64,000 bases of DNA from Chrysophaeum taylorii. Its lineage: Eukaryota > Sar > Pelagophyceae > Pelagomonadales > Pelagomonadaceae. How positions within the stretch are numbered: the first letter of the stretch is position 1; every line of letters begins with the position of its first letter. The position numbers and the translations under genes were made by a program. Location of the stretch: contig JAQMWT010000586.1 of NCBI GenBank assembly GCA_029834535.1, forward strand, positions 44,846 to 108,845. Reading direction: 5' to 3'. The notes beneath the pieces were generated by a model, which ran no database searches, was not told the origin of the DNA, and worked only from the letters and a program-made list of their open reading frames with translations. Below are positions 23,335 to 33,561 of this stretch, piece after piece.

Positions 23335-23380
23335 CGATCGCCAACGATTGACGCGAGCAAGTAGTGAGGGTTCGACTGAA

Positions 23381-25054
23381 ATGCGACGACGGCGAACCGC
23401 CGTCGTTGTCGCGATGGCCCTCCTGCGTCGCCTCGCTTCGTCGCTGGGTGTCGTCGGTGCCCGCCGGATTGCTGTTGTGGCGCCGCGAGGCGCGTCGCGG
23501 ACCAGCGTCTCTTCTTCTTCTTCTTGTTACGACGCTGTTCAAGAGCGCGAGAGGTGGATGTCGCGGTTCTCCGAGGACGAGAGCCCGGCGACGGCAGTGG
23601 TGCTCGTGGAGAAGGACGAGTGGGCGCCGTGGCGCGAGTCACTTTCGGATACCGATCGGTCGTGGGTGGACGCGATGCTCCCCGGGGGCTGGAAGGCCGG
23701 CGAACGCGTCGCGTTCTGCGGCGGTGCCAAAAAAGGGCTAGGGTGGGTCGCGTGCTGCGCCGAGGGGCCGCTCGCCGAATTACCCAAGGCGCGTGAGGCC
23801 GCCGCGAGACTGGCCGCGTCGCTGCCGGCGGCGCAGGTCTACGAGCTTGGACGCTTTTCGGATGCAACCCTCGACGGGCCGGGGGCGGCGTTCGGGTGGG
23901 CGCTGGGCGCGTACGCGTTCCAGCGATACAAACGGCGAACCCCGCCTCCTGCGCCCTCGAGACTCGTGTGGCCAGTCGCGGGCACGGCACGCGCGGCCCT
24001 CGAGCGCTCGGCGAGCGCGACCTACCTCGTGCGCGACCTCGTCTCGACGCCCGCCGAGGACATGGGCCCGGCGGCTCTAGAGCGCGTCGCGAGAGACCTC
24101 GCCGATGCCCACGGCGCGCGCGTGACGGCCATCGTCGGCGACGACCTCCTCGCGCACAACTACCCCCAGGTCCACGCTGTCGGACGCGCCGCAGCGCCCG
24201 GCCGCGAGCCCCGCGTCGTCCACCTCGACTGGGGCGACGATCCCGACGCGCCGCTCGTCGTCCTCGTCGGCAAGGGCGTCACGTTTGATACGGGCGGCCT
24301 CGACATTAAGCCCGCTCAGGCGATGCTGACGATGAAGAAGGACATGGGCGGCGCGGCCAACGTCCTCGGCCTCGCGGACATGGTCATGGCCGCGAACCTG
24401 CCGCTGCGCCTTCGCGTCGCGCTCGGCTGCGTCGAAAACTCTATTTCGGGTTCCGCGTTTCGCCCCGGCGATGTCCTCGTCGCGCGCAACGGCTATACCT
24501 CCGAGATCGGCAACACCGACGCCGAAGGACGACTCGTCCTAGCGGACCTCCTTGTCGAGGCCGTAGAGGCCCGCCCCGACCTCGTCGTCGACGTCGCCAC
24601 CCTCACGGGTGCGGCCCGCGTCGCTCTTGGGACCGACGTCCCGGTTCTCTTTTGTAACGACGACGCCCTCGCCGCAAAAACCCAGGCCCTTTCCTCTGAC
24701 GTCGGGGACGATGTCTGGCGGCTTCCCCTCTGGTCGGGCTACGAGAAGGAGCTCGACAGCCCCATCGCCGACTGTAAGAACGTCGGCTCTGGACCCTACG
24801 GCAGCGCCATCACCGCCGCCTTGTATTTACAGCGCTTCCTCACCCCTATGCCGCGCGAAGAGACAGCAGCAGCAGCAGATAATAACGAGAACGAAAAGAA
24901 CGAGGAGGAGGTGGACCAGTCGCCGCCGCCGTGGATCCACATCGACGTCATGGCCTACAACACCAAGCCATCGCCGGGTCGTCCAGAGGGGGGCGAGGCC
25001 ATGGGGATGCGCGCACTCTTCGCCCTCCTCGAAGACCGTTACCCCCGAACTTAA
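23381..25054 (+). CDS. M17 leucyl aminopeptidase
   Basis: A metallo-exopeptidase that removes N-terminal residues; the family is usually hexameric with two metal ions. The C-terminal catalytic domain is clear: VGKGVTFDTGGLDIKP (metal Lys/Asp), MKKDMGGAANV, then the M17 signature NTDAEGRL at about 24510-24533 with its metal-binding Asp and Glu, and LVVDVATLTGAA. It ends in a typical HIDVMAYN...GRPEGGEAMGMRAL tail. The length is 557 aa from 23381. An in-frame ATG at 23309 would add 24 residues, but a TATAAA lies between the two. The N-terminus (MRRRRTAVVVAMALLRRLASSLG...) is basic and hydrophobic and looks like a targeting peptide. The last 50 residues include a Glu/Asn-rich insert (about 24870-24915) not typical of the family. 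Confidence 0.93.
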   Translation: MRRRRTAVVVAMALLRRLASSLGVVGARRIAVVAPRGASRTSVSSSSSCYDAVQERERWMSRFSEDESPATAVVLVEKDEWAPWRESLSDTDRSWVDAMLPGGWKAGERVAFCGGAKKGLGWVACCAEGPLAELPKAREAAARLAASLPAAQVYELGRFSDATLDGPGAAFGWALGAYAFQRYKRRTPPPAPSRLVWPVAGTARAALERSASATYLVRDLVSTPAEDMGPAALERVARDLADAHGARVTAIVGDDLLAHNYPQVHAVGRAAAPGREPRVVHLDWGDDPDAPLVVLVGKGVTFDTGGLDIKPAQAMLTMKKDMGGAANVLGLADMVMAANLPLRLRVALGCVENSISGSAFRPGDVLVARNGYTSEIGNTDAEGRLVLADLLVEAVEARPDLVVDVATLTGAARVALGTDVPVLFCNDDALAAKTQALSSDVGDDVWRLPLWSGYEKELDSPIADCKNVGSGPYGSAITAALYLQRFLTPMPREETAAAADNNENEKNEEEVDQSPPPWIHIDVMAYNTKPSPGRPEGGEAMGMRALFALLEDRYPRT

Positions 25055-26317
25055 TAATATTAAATGAGAAGACGCGCCGCTTTCTATTATCTTGTTTTGA
25101 TTGAGCGCACCGCGTGAGCCCGTTTTTATATAACCCCAGAGGCAGGCAGCTCCCGCACCGTACCCCCCCTCCCCCTTTTAGCAGTCGACCTTTAAAAACA
25201 CCACCAGAGAGGCAGCAGCCCCCTCGAAAAGCAATGCTGCTACAATGTGGGCGTGGCTTCCTTCACGTGCGCTCCGCAATTACCCCTTCCGCTCTTTCGT
25301 TCGGGCATAAAATTTGCCATGATATTCAGCACAGGCGCACGTGTCTGTCAGGAGACCGTCGGCGGCGTGGGCTCAAAACGCAAAAAGGGCGCGCTCGCAT
25401 GGGTGGCCGCGCGGGCGGACGGCGACTTGGGCGCGGTCCGACAGGGCCACGAACGACGCGCAGCCGCGGCTATGCAGGTGCACTCGATCGCATGTCACCT
25501 GGGGAGGACGGCGCGATCTTTTTGTAATAATAAGTCTCACCGACTCTTGCTGTCGCAACCACTCGCCGAAACAACACAATCCAACGGAACCCATTTTGAA
25601 TTTGAGCCCATTTCAAAGCGCTGGGACGTGATCCTAACCCTTTGTCATGCCACAGATTTGTCGCCGCCGACTTGGGTCATGCGGTCATGGGCGTGCCGTG
25701 ACGGTCTGATAGCTTCGCCGGGAGTTGCGGTTATGAGCGACATGGTGGCGTACCACCAGCTCACAGAAGAAACGGAGCCCGCCGGGGACGAACCCGAGGT
25801 CGCAGATACTGGAATCTTCCGAAGTCGCGATAGCCACCCCCTAACGCCCCCCGGAGGTAACTAAGACACCGTTGCGAGTATTGGTACGAGTGACTTTGTG
25901 GGTATAGCAGACGCGTTCGACGAGGCGCGGTGCCTTTTTGTTTGTCACTATGACCGTGCCGACGTCACGGCCACAACACTGCAGGGTTTGAGTGTCAGGT
26001 CCCAACGCTGTGAATTCCTACAGTATTTCGAAAGTATAGTGTTTTCCCCTTCTTTCCCTGAGACTTCTTAACCGTCAACGGACATTAACGGACGTGCAAG
26101 CCACACACGTGTTCTCCGTCGAGGCGACATTGGTGCGTGGTCCTGGCATCGCTGAGCCCTCAGCCATCAGCAATCTCTCCCCGGCGGTTCCACAAAGGGG
26201 CGCCGTCGGGAGCACTCGGAGCACCGTTTCCGGTGCGGGGAGGAGTAGGAGCCTCCAGGGAGGCTTGCGTGACTCGCCTCGCGACCCCAACCGGCGATCA
26301 CAGAAGAAGCGTTTAGC
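25055..26317. other. Intergenic region with one dispersed motif copy
   Basis: Contains overlapping plus-strand frames (25114-25527, 25247-25864) with no family resemblance and no codon-usage support. The minus-strand motif copy at 25161-25197 is described separately. The 3' part (26040-26317) presumably holds the promoter of the calcium pump gene. Confidence 0.4.
25161..25197 (-). repeat. Dispersed GTCGACTGCTAAGAGGGGG motif, copy 2
   Basis: On the minus strand it reads TTTAAAGGTCGACTGCTA followed by AAAGGGGGAGGGGGG. It starts about 107 bp after the aminopeptidase stop codon. Confidence 0.6.
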
Positions 26318-28513
26318 ATGGGGGGGCCGATCGAGAGCCCGTGGGCATATTCGAGCGAGGCGTTGGTCGCCGCGTACGCGACGTCGCTGAGCAAGGGCCT
26401 GACGACCGCGCAAGCGGAAGCGCAAAGCAAGGTGTACGGGGCGAACGAGCTGGCGAAGGAAGAGCCGACCGCGCTGTGGCAGTTGGTGCTCGAGCAGTTT
26501 GACGACGTGCTGGTTAAGGTGTTGTTGCTGGCGGCCGCCGTGTCTTTCCTGCTGGCGCTGACGGATGGGGGGGAAGAGGGGTTCGAGGCGTTTGTGGAGC
26601 CGGCGGTGATCATGCTGATCCTCGTGCTCAACGCGATCGTCGGGGTGTGGCAGGAGTCGAACGCCGAGCACGCGCTCGAGGCGCTCAAGGAAATGCAGTC
26701 CGAGCATGCCAAGACGTTGCGCGATGGCGTGCTCGAGCCGCAATTGCCCGCGTCAGAACTTGTGCCGGGGGACGTCGTGTCGCTGGCGGCGGGCGATCGC
26801 GTGCCGGCCGACATGCGCGTCGCCGTGTCTTACACGGCGACCGTGAGGGCGCAGCAGGCCTCGCTGACCGGGGAGTCGGACGCCGTGTCGAAGCGGCCCG
26901 ACGTGACCGTGGACGAGGACGCGGAAATACAGGCGAAGGAATGCATGTTATTTTCGGGCACCGCCGTCGCGTCGGGGAGCTGCGTCGGGGTCGTGACGTC
27001 GATCGGCATGCAGACGGAGATGGGCAAAATCCACGGCGCGATCAGCGAGGCCGCGCAGGAGGCCGACGATACGCCGCTCAAGAAAAAGCTGGACGAGTTT
27101 GGCGTGTTACTGACCCAGATGATTGGCGTCATTTGCGTGCTCGTGTGGCTGATCAACTACTCGCACTTTATCACTATCACGACCGAGCCACGGTTTTCGG
27201 TCGAGTTTTCTTTCGCGAGGTGCACGTACTACTTCAAGATCGCCGTAGCCCTCGCCGTCGCCGCGATTCCCGAGGGTCTCCCGACCGTCATCACGACCTG
27301 CCTCGCGCTGGGCACGCGGAAGATGGTGAAACAAAACGCCATCGTCCGCAAGCTTCCGAGCGTGGAGACCCTCGGGTGCACGACGGTCATCTGCTCGGAC
27401 AAGACGGGCACGCTCACGACGAACCAGATGTCGTGCGTCCGCGTCGCCGTCGCGGGCGAGGACGGCGGGTCGCCATTGCGCACCATCACGCTCTCGGGCA
27501 CCTCCTACGACCCGGCCGACGGCAGCGTGGTCGAGGGGAAGGACGTCGCGAGCGCGTCGCACGACGGGCTCGACGAGCTGGCGACGGGCTGCGCCGTGTG
27601 CAACGAGGCTGACCTGCAGTTCGACCAGGACGCTCGTCGCGTCCGCGCGACGGGGGCTCCAACCGAGGCGGCGTTGTTGCCTTTGGTCGAAAAGCTCGCC
27701 GTCGCCGCCGCCTCGTCGCGCGCGGCGTCGTCGATTAAGACGACGACGATGACGACCGATAACGATTACCCTGTGGCGGCGACGTCTGCGCGGCGGAGCC
27801 GCGTCGCGCGGCTCGCGATCCTCGAATTCGACCGCGATCGCAAGAGCATGAGCGCGTTGGTACGCGAGGTCGCGACGGGCTCGAACACCCTGTACGCGAA
27901 AGGGGCGCCCGAGTCGATCATCGACCGGTGCGATTCGGTGCTCGTCCAGTCGGGCGCCGTCGAGCCGCTATCGCCCGAGACGCGCGCTCGCTGGACCTCG
28001 GCTGCCGCCGGCATGTCTTCCGAGGCACTCCGCGTCCTCGCGTTCGCCGTCAAGAAGGGCGAGGGTCTCGGCCCTCTCGCGACGTACTCGTCGACTAACG
28101 GCGGCGCGACCCCCGAAGCCAGATCACTACTGGAAGACCCAAAGAAGTACGCCGAGGTCGAGTCGGGCATGGTCCTCGTCGGGCTGTGCGGGCTCCTCGA
28201 CCCGCCGCGACCCGAGGTTCCCGCGGCCATCGCGGCCTGTCGGGCCGCCGGCATCCGCGTCATCGTCATCACCGGCGACAACAAGCTCACCGCGGAGGCC
28301 ATATGCAGCGAGATTGGCGTTCTCGACGGCGATTTCGACAAGGCCAAGCACTCGATCACCGGACGCGACTTCGCCGCCCTCTCCAAGGAGGACCAGAAGG
28401 CGTTCCTCCTCAGCTCGGATCTCTCGGGCCGCGTCTTTTCGCGCGCCGAACCCCGCCACAAGCAAGACATCGTCCGCCTCCTCAAGGAGTCGGGCGAGGT
28501 CGCCGCCATGACG

Positions 28514-28547
<34 letters not shown>

Positions 28548-29725
28548 TCGCCGACATCGGCATCGCCATGGGCATCACCGGCACCGAGGTCGCCAAGGAG
28601 GCCTCCGACATGGTCCTCGCCGACGACAACTTCTCCTCGATCGTCGCTGCCGTCGCCGAGGGCCGCTCGATCTATAACAATATGAAGGCATTCATCCGCT
28701 ACATGATCTCCTCGAACGTCGGCGAAGTCGCCTCCATCTTCCTCACCGCCGCCCTCGGCATGCCCGAGGGCCTCGTTCCCGTCCAGCTTCTGTGGGTCAA
28801 CCTCGTCACCGACGGACCCCCGGCGACGGCCCTCGGCTTCAACCCCCCCGACAACGACAACATGGTCAAGCCGCCCCGCCGCGCGGACGACGTGAGTGCG
28901 CTGCGATGACGATGCTTTCTGTGCTTACGCCCGGGGCCTCGCAACCCACGGGCTCGTCTGTCATGGGGACACTTGTGTTTCTCCTACTCAATCCGAGCAA
29001 CCTTCTTTTTCTTGCGCGCAGGCGCTGCTGACCCCGTGGATCGTGTTCCGCTATTTTGTCGTCGGCGCGTACGTCGGCTTGGCGACCGTCGGCATCTTCG
29101 CCGTCTGGTACACGCGACACTCGTTCCTTGGCATCAACCTCGCGGGCGACGGACACTCCATCGTCGATTACCACCAGCTGACGACCTGGGGCGAGTGCCA
29201 CAAGTGGGAAAACTTTACCGTCAGCCTCTCGTACTCGACGCAAGGCGGCGGTTTCGTCGAGTTCGACCAACCCTGCGACTACTTCACCAAGGGCAAGGTC
29301 AAGGCATCGACGCTCTCTCTCAGCGTGCTCGTCAGTATCGAGATGTTCAACGCGCTCAACGCGTACGTTTCGGTGCTTTCTTTTTTCGACACTACTCGTG
29401 TTGTGCGCTTACCTTTTACCGCACTTTTTTGATTAGGCTCTCCGAGGACTGCTCGCTCCTCACGCAGCCCCCTTGGGTCAATCCGTACCTTTTGATCGCC
29501 ATGTGTCTCTCCTTTGGTCTCCACTTCCTCATATTGTACGTTCCGATCCTCGCGGAAACATTCTCTATTGTCCCGCTCACCTTTAGCGAGTGGCTCCTCG
29601 TATTCGTCTTTTCCTTTGCCGTCGTCATCATCGACGAGATCCTCAAGTTCGTTGGCCGCACCTTTATTACCCAAAAGGTCGTCGACCGCAAGCACCTCGA
29701 CCAAAACAAAAAAAAGAACGTTTAA
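26318..29725 (+). CDS. SERCA-type Ca2+-transporting P-type ATPase
   Basis: Pumps Ca2+ from the cytosol into the ER using ATP. Three exons: 26318-28891, 29022-29362 and 29437-29725. The introns of 130 and 74 nt are both GT-AG, and splicing gives 1,067 aa. Visible features: the N-terminal cation ATPase domain; the [10 protein letters not shown] actuator loop; PEGLP in M4 (Ca2+-binding Glu); the phosphorylation motif [14 protein letters not shown] with Asp361; KGAPESI in the nucleotide domain; [12 protein letters not shown] in the hinge; and M5-M6 with NVGEVASIF and [22 protein letters not shown]. The last two exons complete M7-M10, including MFNALNALSE, closely matching SERCA. The C-terminus is Lys-rich ([10 protein letters not shown]), compatible with ER retrieval. 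This is type IIA rather than plasma-membrane (no long calmodulin-binding tail). Confidence 0.95.
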
Positions 29726-30511
29726 GCTGGTTTAGCTGGTCAAGCTAGTCGGCACCACGCCACGTCCTCGCTCACGCTCTCACTCACTCACTCTCGGGGG
29801 TGGTCGACCTGCTCGCCAACAGGACACGACGGGGTCGACCGCCGGTCGCGTCTTTTGCGATCATCTTCCCGGATCCTCATCCATTTCGTCGCATCTTCTC
29901 GTGCTTTGTGTTCTAGCACTTGCTCGTATTTCCCGCCCCTTTGAATCCTCGTCTGCAAACGCTCTTTCAACCCAGCAGGCCTCAACTCGACGTCCCCCCT
30001 CCCCCCCATCGTCGACTCTTTCCTGCCGATGCCGCAAGACAGGCAGGCTAGCTGGCTGGCTGGCTGGCTTGCCTGCCTGCCTCAAGCGCAACTACGACGC
30101 CCCCACGTGTTTTTTTTGCGTTTGTTTTAACATGCTGCATGAACTCTTTCCCTCATCCCCTCGTTCGTTCGTCCCGGAATTGTGTTGTTGTTGTCCTTGA
30201 GGTGGCGGCGGGGAGCTCTCGCTCTTTGTCCCGGTTTCGTGAATATTGAATATGGGTGTCGTTTAATTATAGTAGTGATGAAAGAAACCTGCGGATGCGC
30301 TCTTATTACTATTGTCTCGTGATCCGGCCTGCGCGATCATCATCATGGTTGTAATAGTATGACGTTTGGGGCGAACCTTGACTCCGACGATGCTGCGGCG
30401 GTGGCTGTCCTCGATACTCCGGGCCTCTGTTGGCTGCCCGTCGACCTCCCCCGGCCACGTCGTTGTAATAATAAAGCTATGCCACACAACACATTGTGAC
30501 GTGGTACGAGC
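29726..30511. other. Intergenic region with GGCT/GGCA repeats
   Basis: Holds an inverted-looking tetranucleotide tract at about 30040-30081 (GGCAGGCTAGCTGGCTGG then GCCTGCCTGCC), C-rich runs near 30000, and T-rich DNA. No gene seen. Confidence 0.45.
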
Positions 30512-32149
30512 ATGCTGCTGGTGTTGTTGTGGTTCGCGTTAGTGCCGTCGGGCGAGGCGTTCGGCGTCGGGCGATGCGTTGCCTTTCGCGGGCGCGAGGT
30601 CATGCTGCGGCCGCTGCGAGCAACCCCGCAGGACGAGCCGCAGGTGGTGTCGCATCAAGAGGTGGTCAAGTCGACGGACGAGGCGCCGCCACCGGACGAA
30701 ACGAAGATGGACTCGACGATGAGCTTGGTGGTTGTAGTGTACTTCCTCCAGGGCGCGTTGTCGCTGGCGCGGCTCGCGACGACCTACTACCTAAAGGACG
30801 AGCTGTCGCTTTCTCCGGCCGAGCTCGGCGCGCTTTCGGGCGTTCTCGCGGCGCCGTGGGTCATCAAGCCTTTGTACGGGTTCCTCTCCGACACGCGGCC
30901 AATCTTTGGTTACCGGCGCAAGTCGTACCTCGCCATCTCGGGGATCGTGGGCAGCGCGTCGTTCAGCGTGCTGGCTTTGGCGCCGGCGTCGACGGCAACG
31001 GTCGTCGCGGCCAACACGGTCGCGTCGGCTGCCGTCGCCGTGTCGGACGTCGTGGCCGACTCGATTGTCGTCGAGGAGTCGCGGACCGACGCGATGGCCG
31101 CACGGTACCAGTCGGCGGCGTGGGCGAGCCGCTACGTCGGCGCAATCGGCGCGTCGCTCGTGGCGGGGCCCGCGCTCCGGATGCTCGGTCCGCGCGGCTC
31201 GTGGCTCGCGACCGCACCGCTCCCGTTGCTCGTCGCCGGCGCGGCGACCCTCGTGGCCGAGACCCCCGGAACCGCCCAGAAACCGGAGAGTTTTATGGGG
31301 GCGCTCCGGACGCTCGGGGAGGCTCTCTCGTCCCCGAAGGTCCTCAGGCCCGCCGTCTTCATATTTTTGTGGCAGGCGACTCCCTCCTGCGGCTCTGCCT
31401 TTTTCGTCTTTTCGACCGCCCCCCAACCGACGGGCCTCGGGTTCGACCCCGATTTCGTGGGCGCCGCCTCGGCCGCGGGCTCGGTTGCGAGTCTCGCGGG
31501 CGTCGGGCTCTACAACGCGTTCTTCAAGGACGCTCCAATGAGTCGCGTCATTCTCTGGACGACAATCGCCTCGGCCCTTTTGGGGTGCGCGCCGCTGGCC
31601 CTCGTATTCCACCTCAACCGCGACTGGGGCCTCGACGATAGATTATTTTCCGTCGGCGACGACGTCGTCCAATCGGCTCTCGGCGAGGTCGGCTTCCTGC
31701 CCCTCTTGGTCCTCGCTGCCAAGGTCTGCCCGCCGGGCATCGAGGGCGTCTTGTTTGCCGCGCTCATGAGCGTCTTCAACCTTGGTGGCCTCGTCTCCCA
31801 GGAAATCGGCGCCGCGCTCACCTCGCTCCTCGGCGTCTCGCAGGCTGACTTCTCGAACCTCGCGCCTCTCGTCGTGCTCTGCTCGGCTTCCACCTTGCTC
31901 CCACTTCTCTTCTTGGATTGGGTCCGCGAGGCCGAGGAGCTCCCTTCTGCTCACGCCCACCTCGATGACCTCGCGACCGACGAACTTCCTTCTTCTTCTG
32001 ACAAAGCGGTCCCCCTCCTCGCGCGATCATCATCATCTTCTTCAGTTGATGATGATGATGCTGCAGATTCCTCGTCGCCCCGAGAGAGGACCGTTCTCCA
32101 ACCGGCAGACGCCCGCGACAGCGATCGCGCGTCGTCGCGGACTCGGTGA
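30512..32149 (+). CDS. Folate-biopterin transporter family protein, probably plastid-targeted
   Basis: A 545-aa major-facilitator-like membrane protein. The core shows the FBT/BT1 family hallmarks: YFLQGALSLARLATTYYLKDELSLSPAE, PWVIKPLYGFLSDTRPIFGYRRKSY, and VSDVVADSIVVEESR, followed by a GxxAS and repeated hydrophobic spans (about 11-12). Family members move folates or pterins; plant homologues sit in the plastid envelope. The N-terminus supports this: MLLVLLWFALVPSGEAFGVGR is a signal peptide cut just before Phe, followed by an Arg-containing stretch, like the ASAFAP-type bipartite signal of secondary red plastids. The C-terminus is a Ser/Asp-rich cytosolic tail. The substrate is not proven by sequence. 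Confidence 0.88.
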   Translation: MLLVLLWFALVPSGEAFGVGRCVAFRGREVMLRPLRATPQDEPQVVSHQEVVKSTDEAPPPDETKMDSTMSLVVVVYFLQGALSLARLATTYYLKDELSLSPAELGALSGVLAAPWVIKPLYGFLSDTRPIFGYRRKSYLAISGIVGSASFSVLALAPASTATVVAANTVASAAVAVSDVVADSIVVEESRTDAMAARYQSAAWASRYVGAIGASLVAGPALRMLGPRGSWLATAPLPLLVAGAATLVAETPGTAQKPESFMGALRTLGEALSSPKVLRPAVFIFLWQATPSCGSAFFVFSTAPQPTGLGFDPDFVGAASAAGSVASLAGVGLYNAFFKDAPMSRVILWTTIASALLGCAPLALVFHLNRDWGLDDRLFSVGDDVVQSALGEVGFLPLLVLAAKVCPPGIEGVLFAALMSVFNLGGLVSQEIGAALTSLLGVSQADFSNLAPLVVLCSASTLLPLLFLDWVREAEELPSAHAHLDDLATDELPSSSDKAVPLLARSSSSSSVDDDDAADSSSPRERTVLQPADARDSDRASSRTR

Positions 32150-32248
32150 TGATCTCTGGTGGGTGCCTTTCCTTTTAGGAGGACAGGAGCACCTCGACCC
32201 CGTGCCTGGATAGTAAATAAATAGTCCTAACTACTAATCGACAGATGT

Positions 32249-32312
32249 TTGTCTGTCTGTTTGTCTGTCTGTCTGTCTTTAAATGTCGACTGCTAAGAGG
32301 GGGGGGTGTGTG
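32249..32312 (+). repeat. TCTG repeat joined to dispersed motif, copy 3
   Basis: A (TCTG/TTTG)n run at about 32249-32277 passes directly into TTTAAATGTCGACTGCTA plus AGAGGGGGGGG. It lies about 130 bp downstream of the transporter stop codon. Confidence 0.6.
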
Positions 32313-32529
32313 TGGGGAGCATGAAGGATGTGGGTGGGTTTGTGGGGTATGAGGGATGTGCCTGACGGGCGGAGATAAGTACGCGGGACCTAGTCGGGGT
32401 CATCGCCGAGGCGTGGGGCAGGCGAAGAGAGGACGGGCCCCGCCCGTAGGTCGTACGCATGCTGCCGCCGGACGTATGTGCGACGAAGGGTGACGTCCTG
32501 CTGGGATGTCTGACTGTCCCTCGATTTAG

Positions 32530-32574
32530 GGTAAGGATCAGGTAGGCGCGAGAGTAAGGATCAGGTAGGCGCGC
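32530..32574 (+). repeat. Short direct repeat
   Basis: GTAAGGATCAGGTAGGCGCG occurs twice in tandem (32531 and 32554, spacing 23), just upstream of the helicase fragment. Confidence 0.6.
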
Positions 32575-32583
32575 GAGCCAGAC

Positions 32584-33105
32584 AGTGATCCTCCAAGCCG
32601 TCTACGGCGACCTCGCAGACTATTTCCACGACCCGCGGCGGCTCTTTCAGCGCGCCATTCTCACGCCCCGTCGAAACGATGTTGTCGATGCTGACAACGC
32701 GCGCATGACCGCGGCCTTTTTTTCCCGGAGACGAGGCGTCGGAGTTCTTTTCGGCTGACTAGGTTGGGTCGGAAGCCGACGCCTCGCTCTTTACAGTCGA
32801 GTTTTCAACTCCCTGACAACCAACGGCATGCTGACTTTGATCGCGAGCTTAAAGTCTTCGCAACCTCGACCCGTCGCACGGCCACTGCAACGGTACCAGA
32901 TACATGATCGATCGTGTCGTTGTCACCGAGGCTCCTCCAACCTGTATCCCGTAAGGCCCGCCGACGCCAAACGATCACCAAGAGCCAGGGCCAGACGCCC
33001 CGCGAGGTCGGCGTCCTCTTGCCCACAAGCCCGTCTTCTGTCACGTCCAGCTCTACGTGGCTCTCTGTCGATCGGCAACCCCGAGAATATGCTCTTCTGA
33101 GTCGA
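32584..33105 (+). pseudogene. Helitron/Pif1-type helicase C-terminal fragment (decayed)
   Basis: Four blocks in different plus frames match the C-terminal part of Pif1-like helicases carried by Helitrons. The first has RRLFQRAILTPRRNDVVDAD (family: RAILxPxNxxVxxIN), followed by PGDEASEFFSAD. The second is FNSLTTNGM (family: FLNSLxPSGxPPH). The third is LDPSHGHCNGTRYMIDRVV (family: NLDPxxGLCNGTRLxV). The fourth is ITKSQGQTPREVGVLL followed in another frame by KPVFCHVQLYVALCR (family: TINKSQGQTLxxVGxxLPxPVFSHGQLYVALSR). At least three frameshifts and one in-frame TAG make it non-functional. The ATPase N-terminal half and the Rep domain are absent. It is followed directly by the minisatellite. 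Confidence 0.8.
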
Positions 33106-33176
33106 CGACTCCACCCTACCTCACACGTGCTCCGCAATACCGATAAGCCCCCTCCTGGCGTCTACACGCGCACTGT

Positions 33177-33493
33177 AGGTGAACATACTGGGACCAGGTG
33201 AACTTACTGGGGTTTGAGATTTGGATAGGTGAATATAGTGACCAGGTGAACTTACTGGGACCAGGTGAACTTACTGGGGGTTTTAGAGTAAACTCAAAGG
33301 TTAGCGGCGCGTGCGGATCAAAGCAGCTTAGATTGGCGGAGGCGAGAGCGACGAGCTCGAAGGAGAGTGGGGTGAGTGGGTGTGAGCACGAGTGGGCTTA
33401 CGTCGAACTTACTGGGGTTAGAGATTGGGACTAGGTGAACTTACTGGGACCAGGTGAACTTACTGGGGTTAGAGATAGGTGAACTTACTGGCC
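33177..33493 (+). repeat. Minisatellite of ACCAGGTGAACTTACTGGG units
   Basis: Two clusters (33177-33287 and 33408-33491) of about nine complete or partial copies of a 19-bp unit, some joined by a GGTTAGAGAT spacer. Each unit is an imperfect palindrome (CCAG...CTGG). The array abuts the 5' end of the next gene, and its reading frame is open into that gene, which falsely extends the ORF. Confidence 0.8.
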
Positions 33494-33561
33494 TGCACTT
33501 GTTACCCTCCAATCCTGACGAAGGAAGGACATCGAAACGGTTCGGAATTGTGTGTGTGAAT

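Noticed and set aside
23364..23380. tRNA B-box-like GGTTCGACTGA
   Set aside because: It lacks the closing CC and no A-box or cloverleaf stems surround it. I found no convincing tRNA or rRNA gene in the window.
25247..25864. 205-aa plus-strand frame
   Set aside because: No family similarity, no domain or signal, overlaps another open frame of similar length, and lies in DNA that looks intergenic.
30496..31641. 381-aa plus-strand frame overlapping the transporter
   Set aside because: Arg/Gly-rich +1 frame shadow; the transporter frame carries the membrane spans and family motifs.
33454..33561. Upstream extension of the LNR protein
   Set aside because: Translation comes from the minisatellite starting at a GTG; the first ATG followed by a hydrophobic signal is at 33562/33580.
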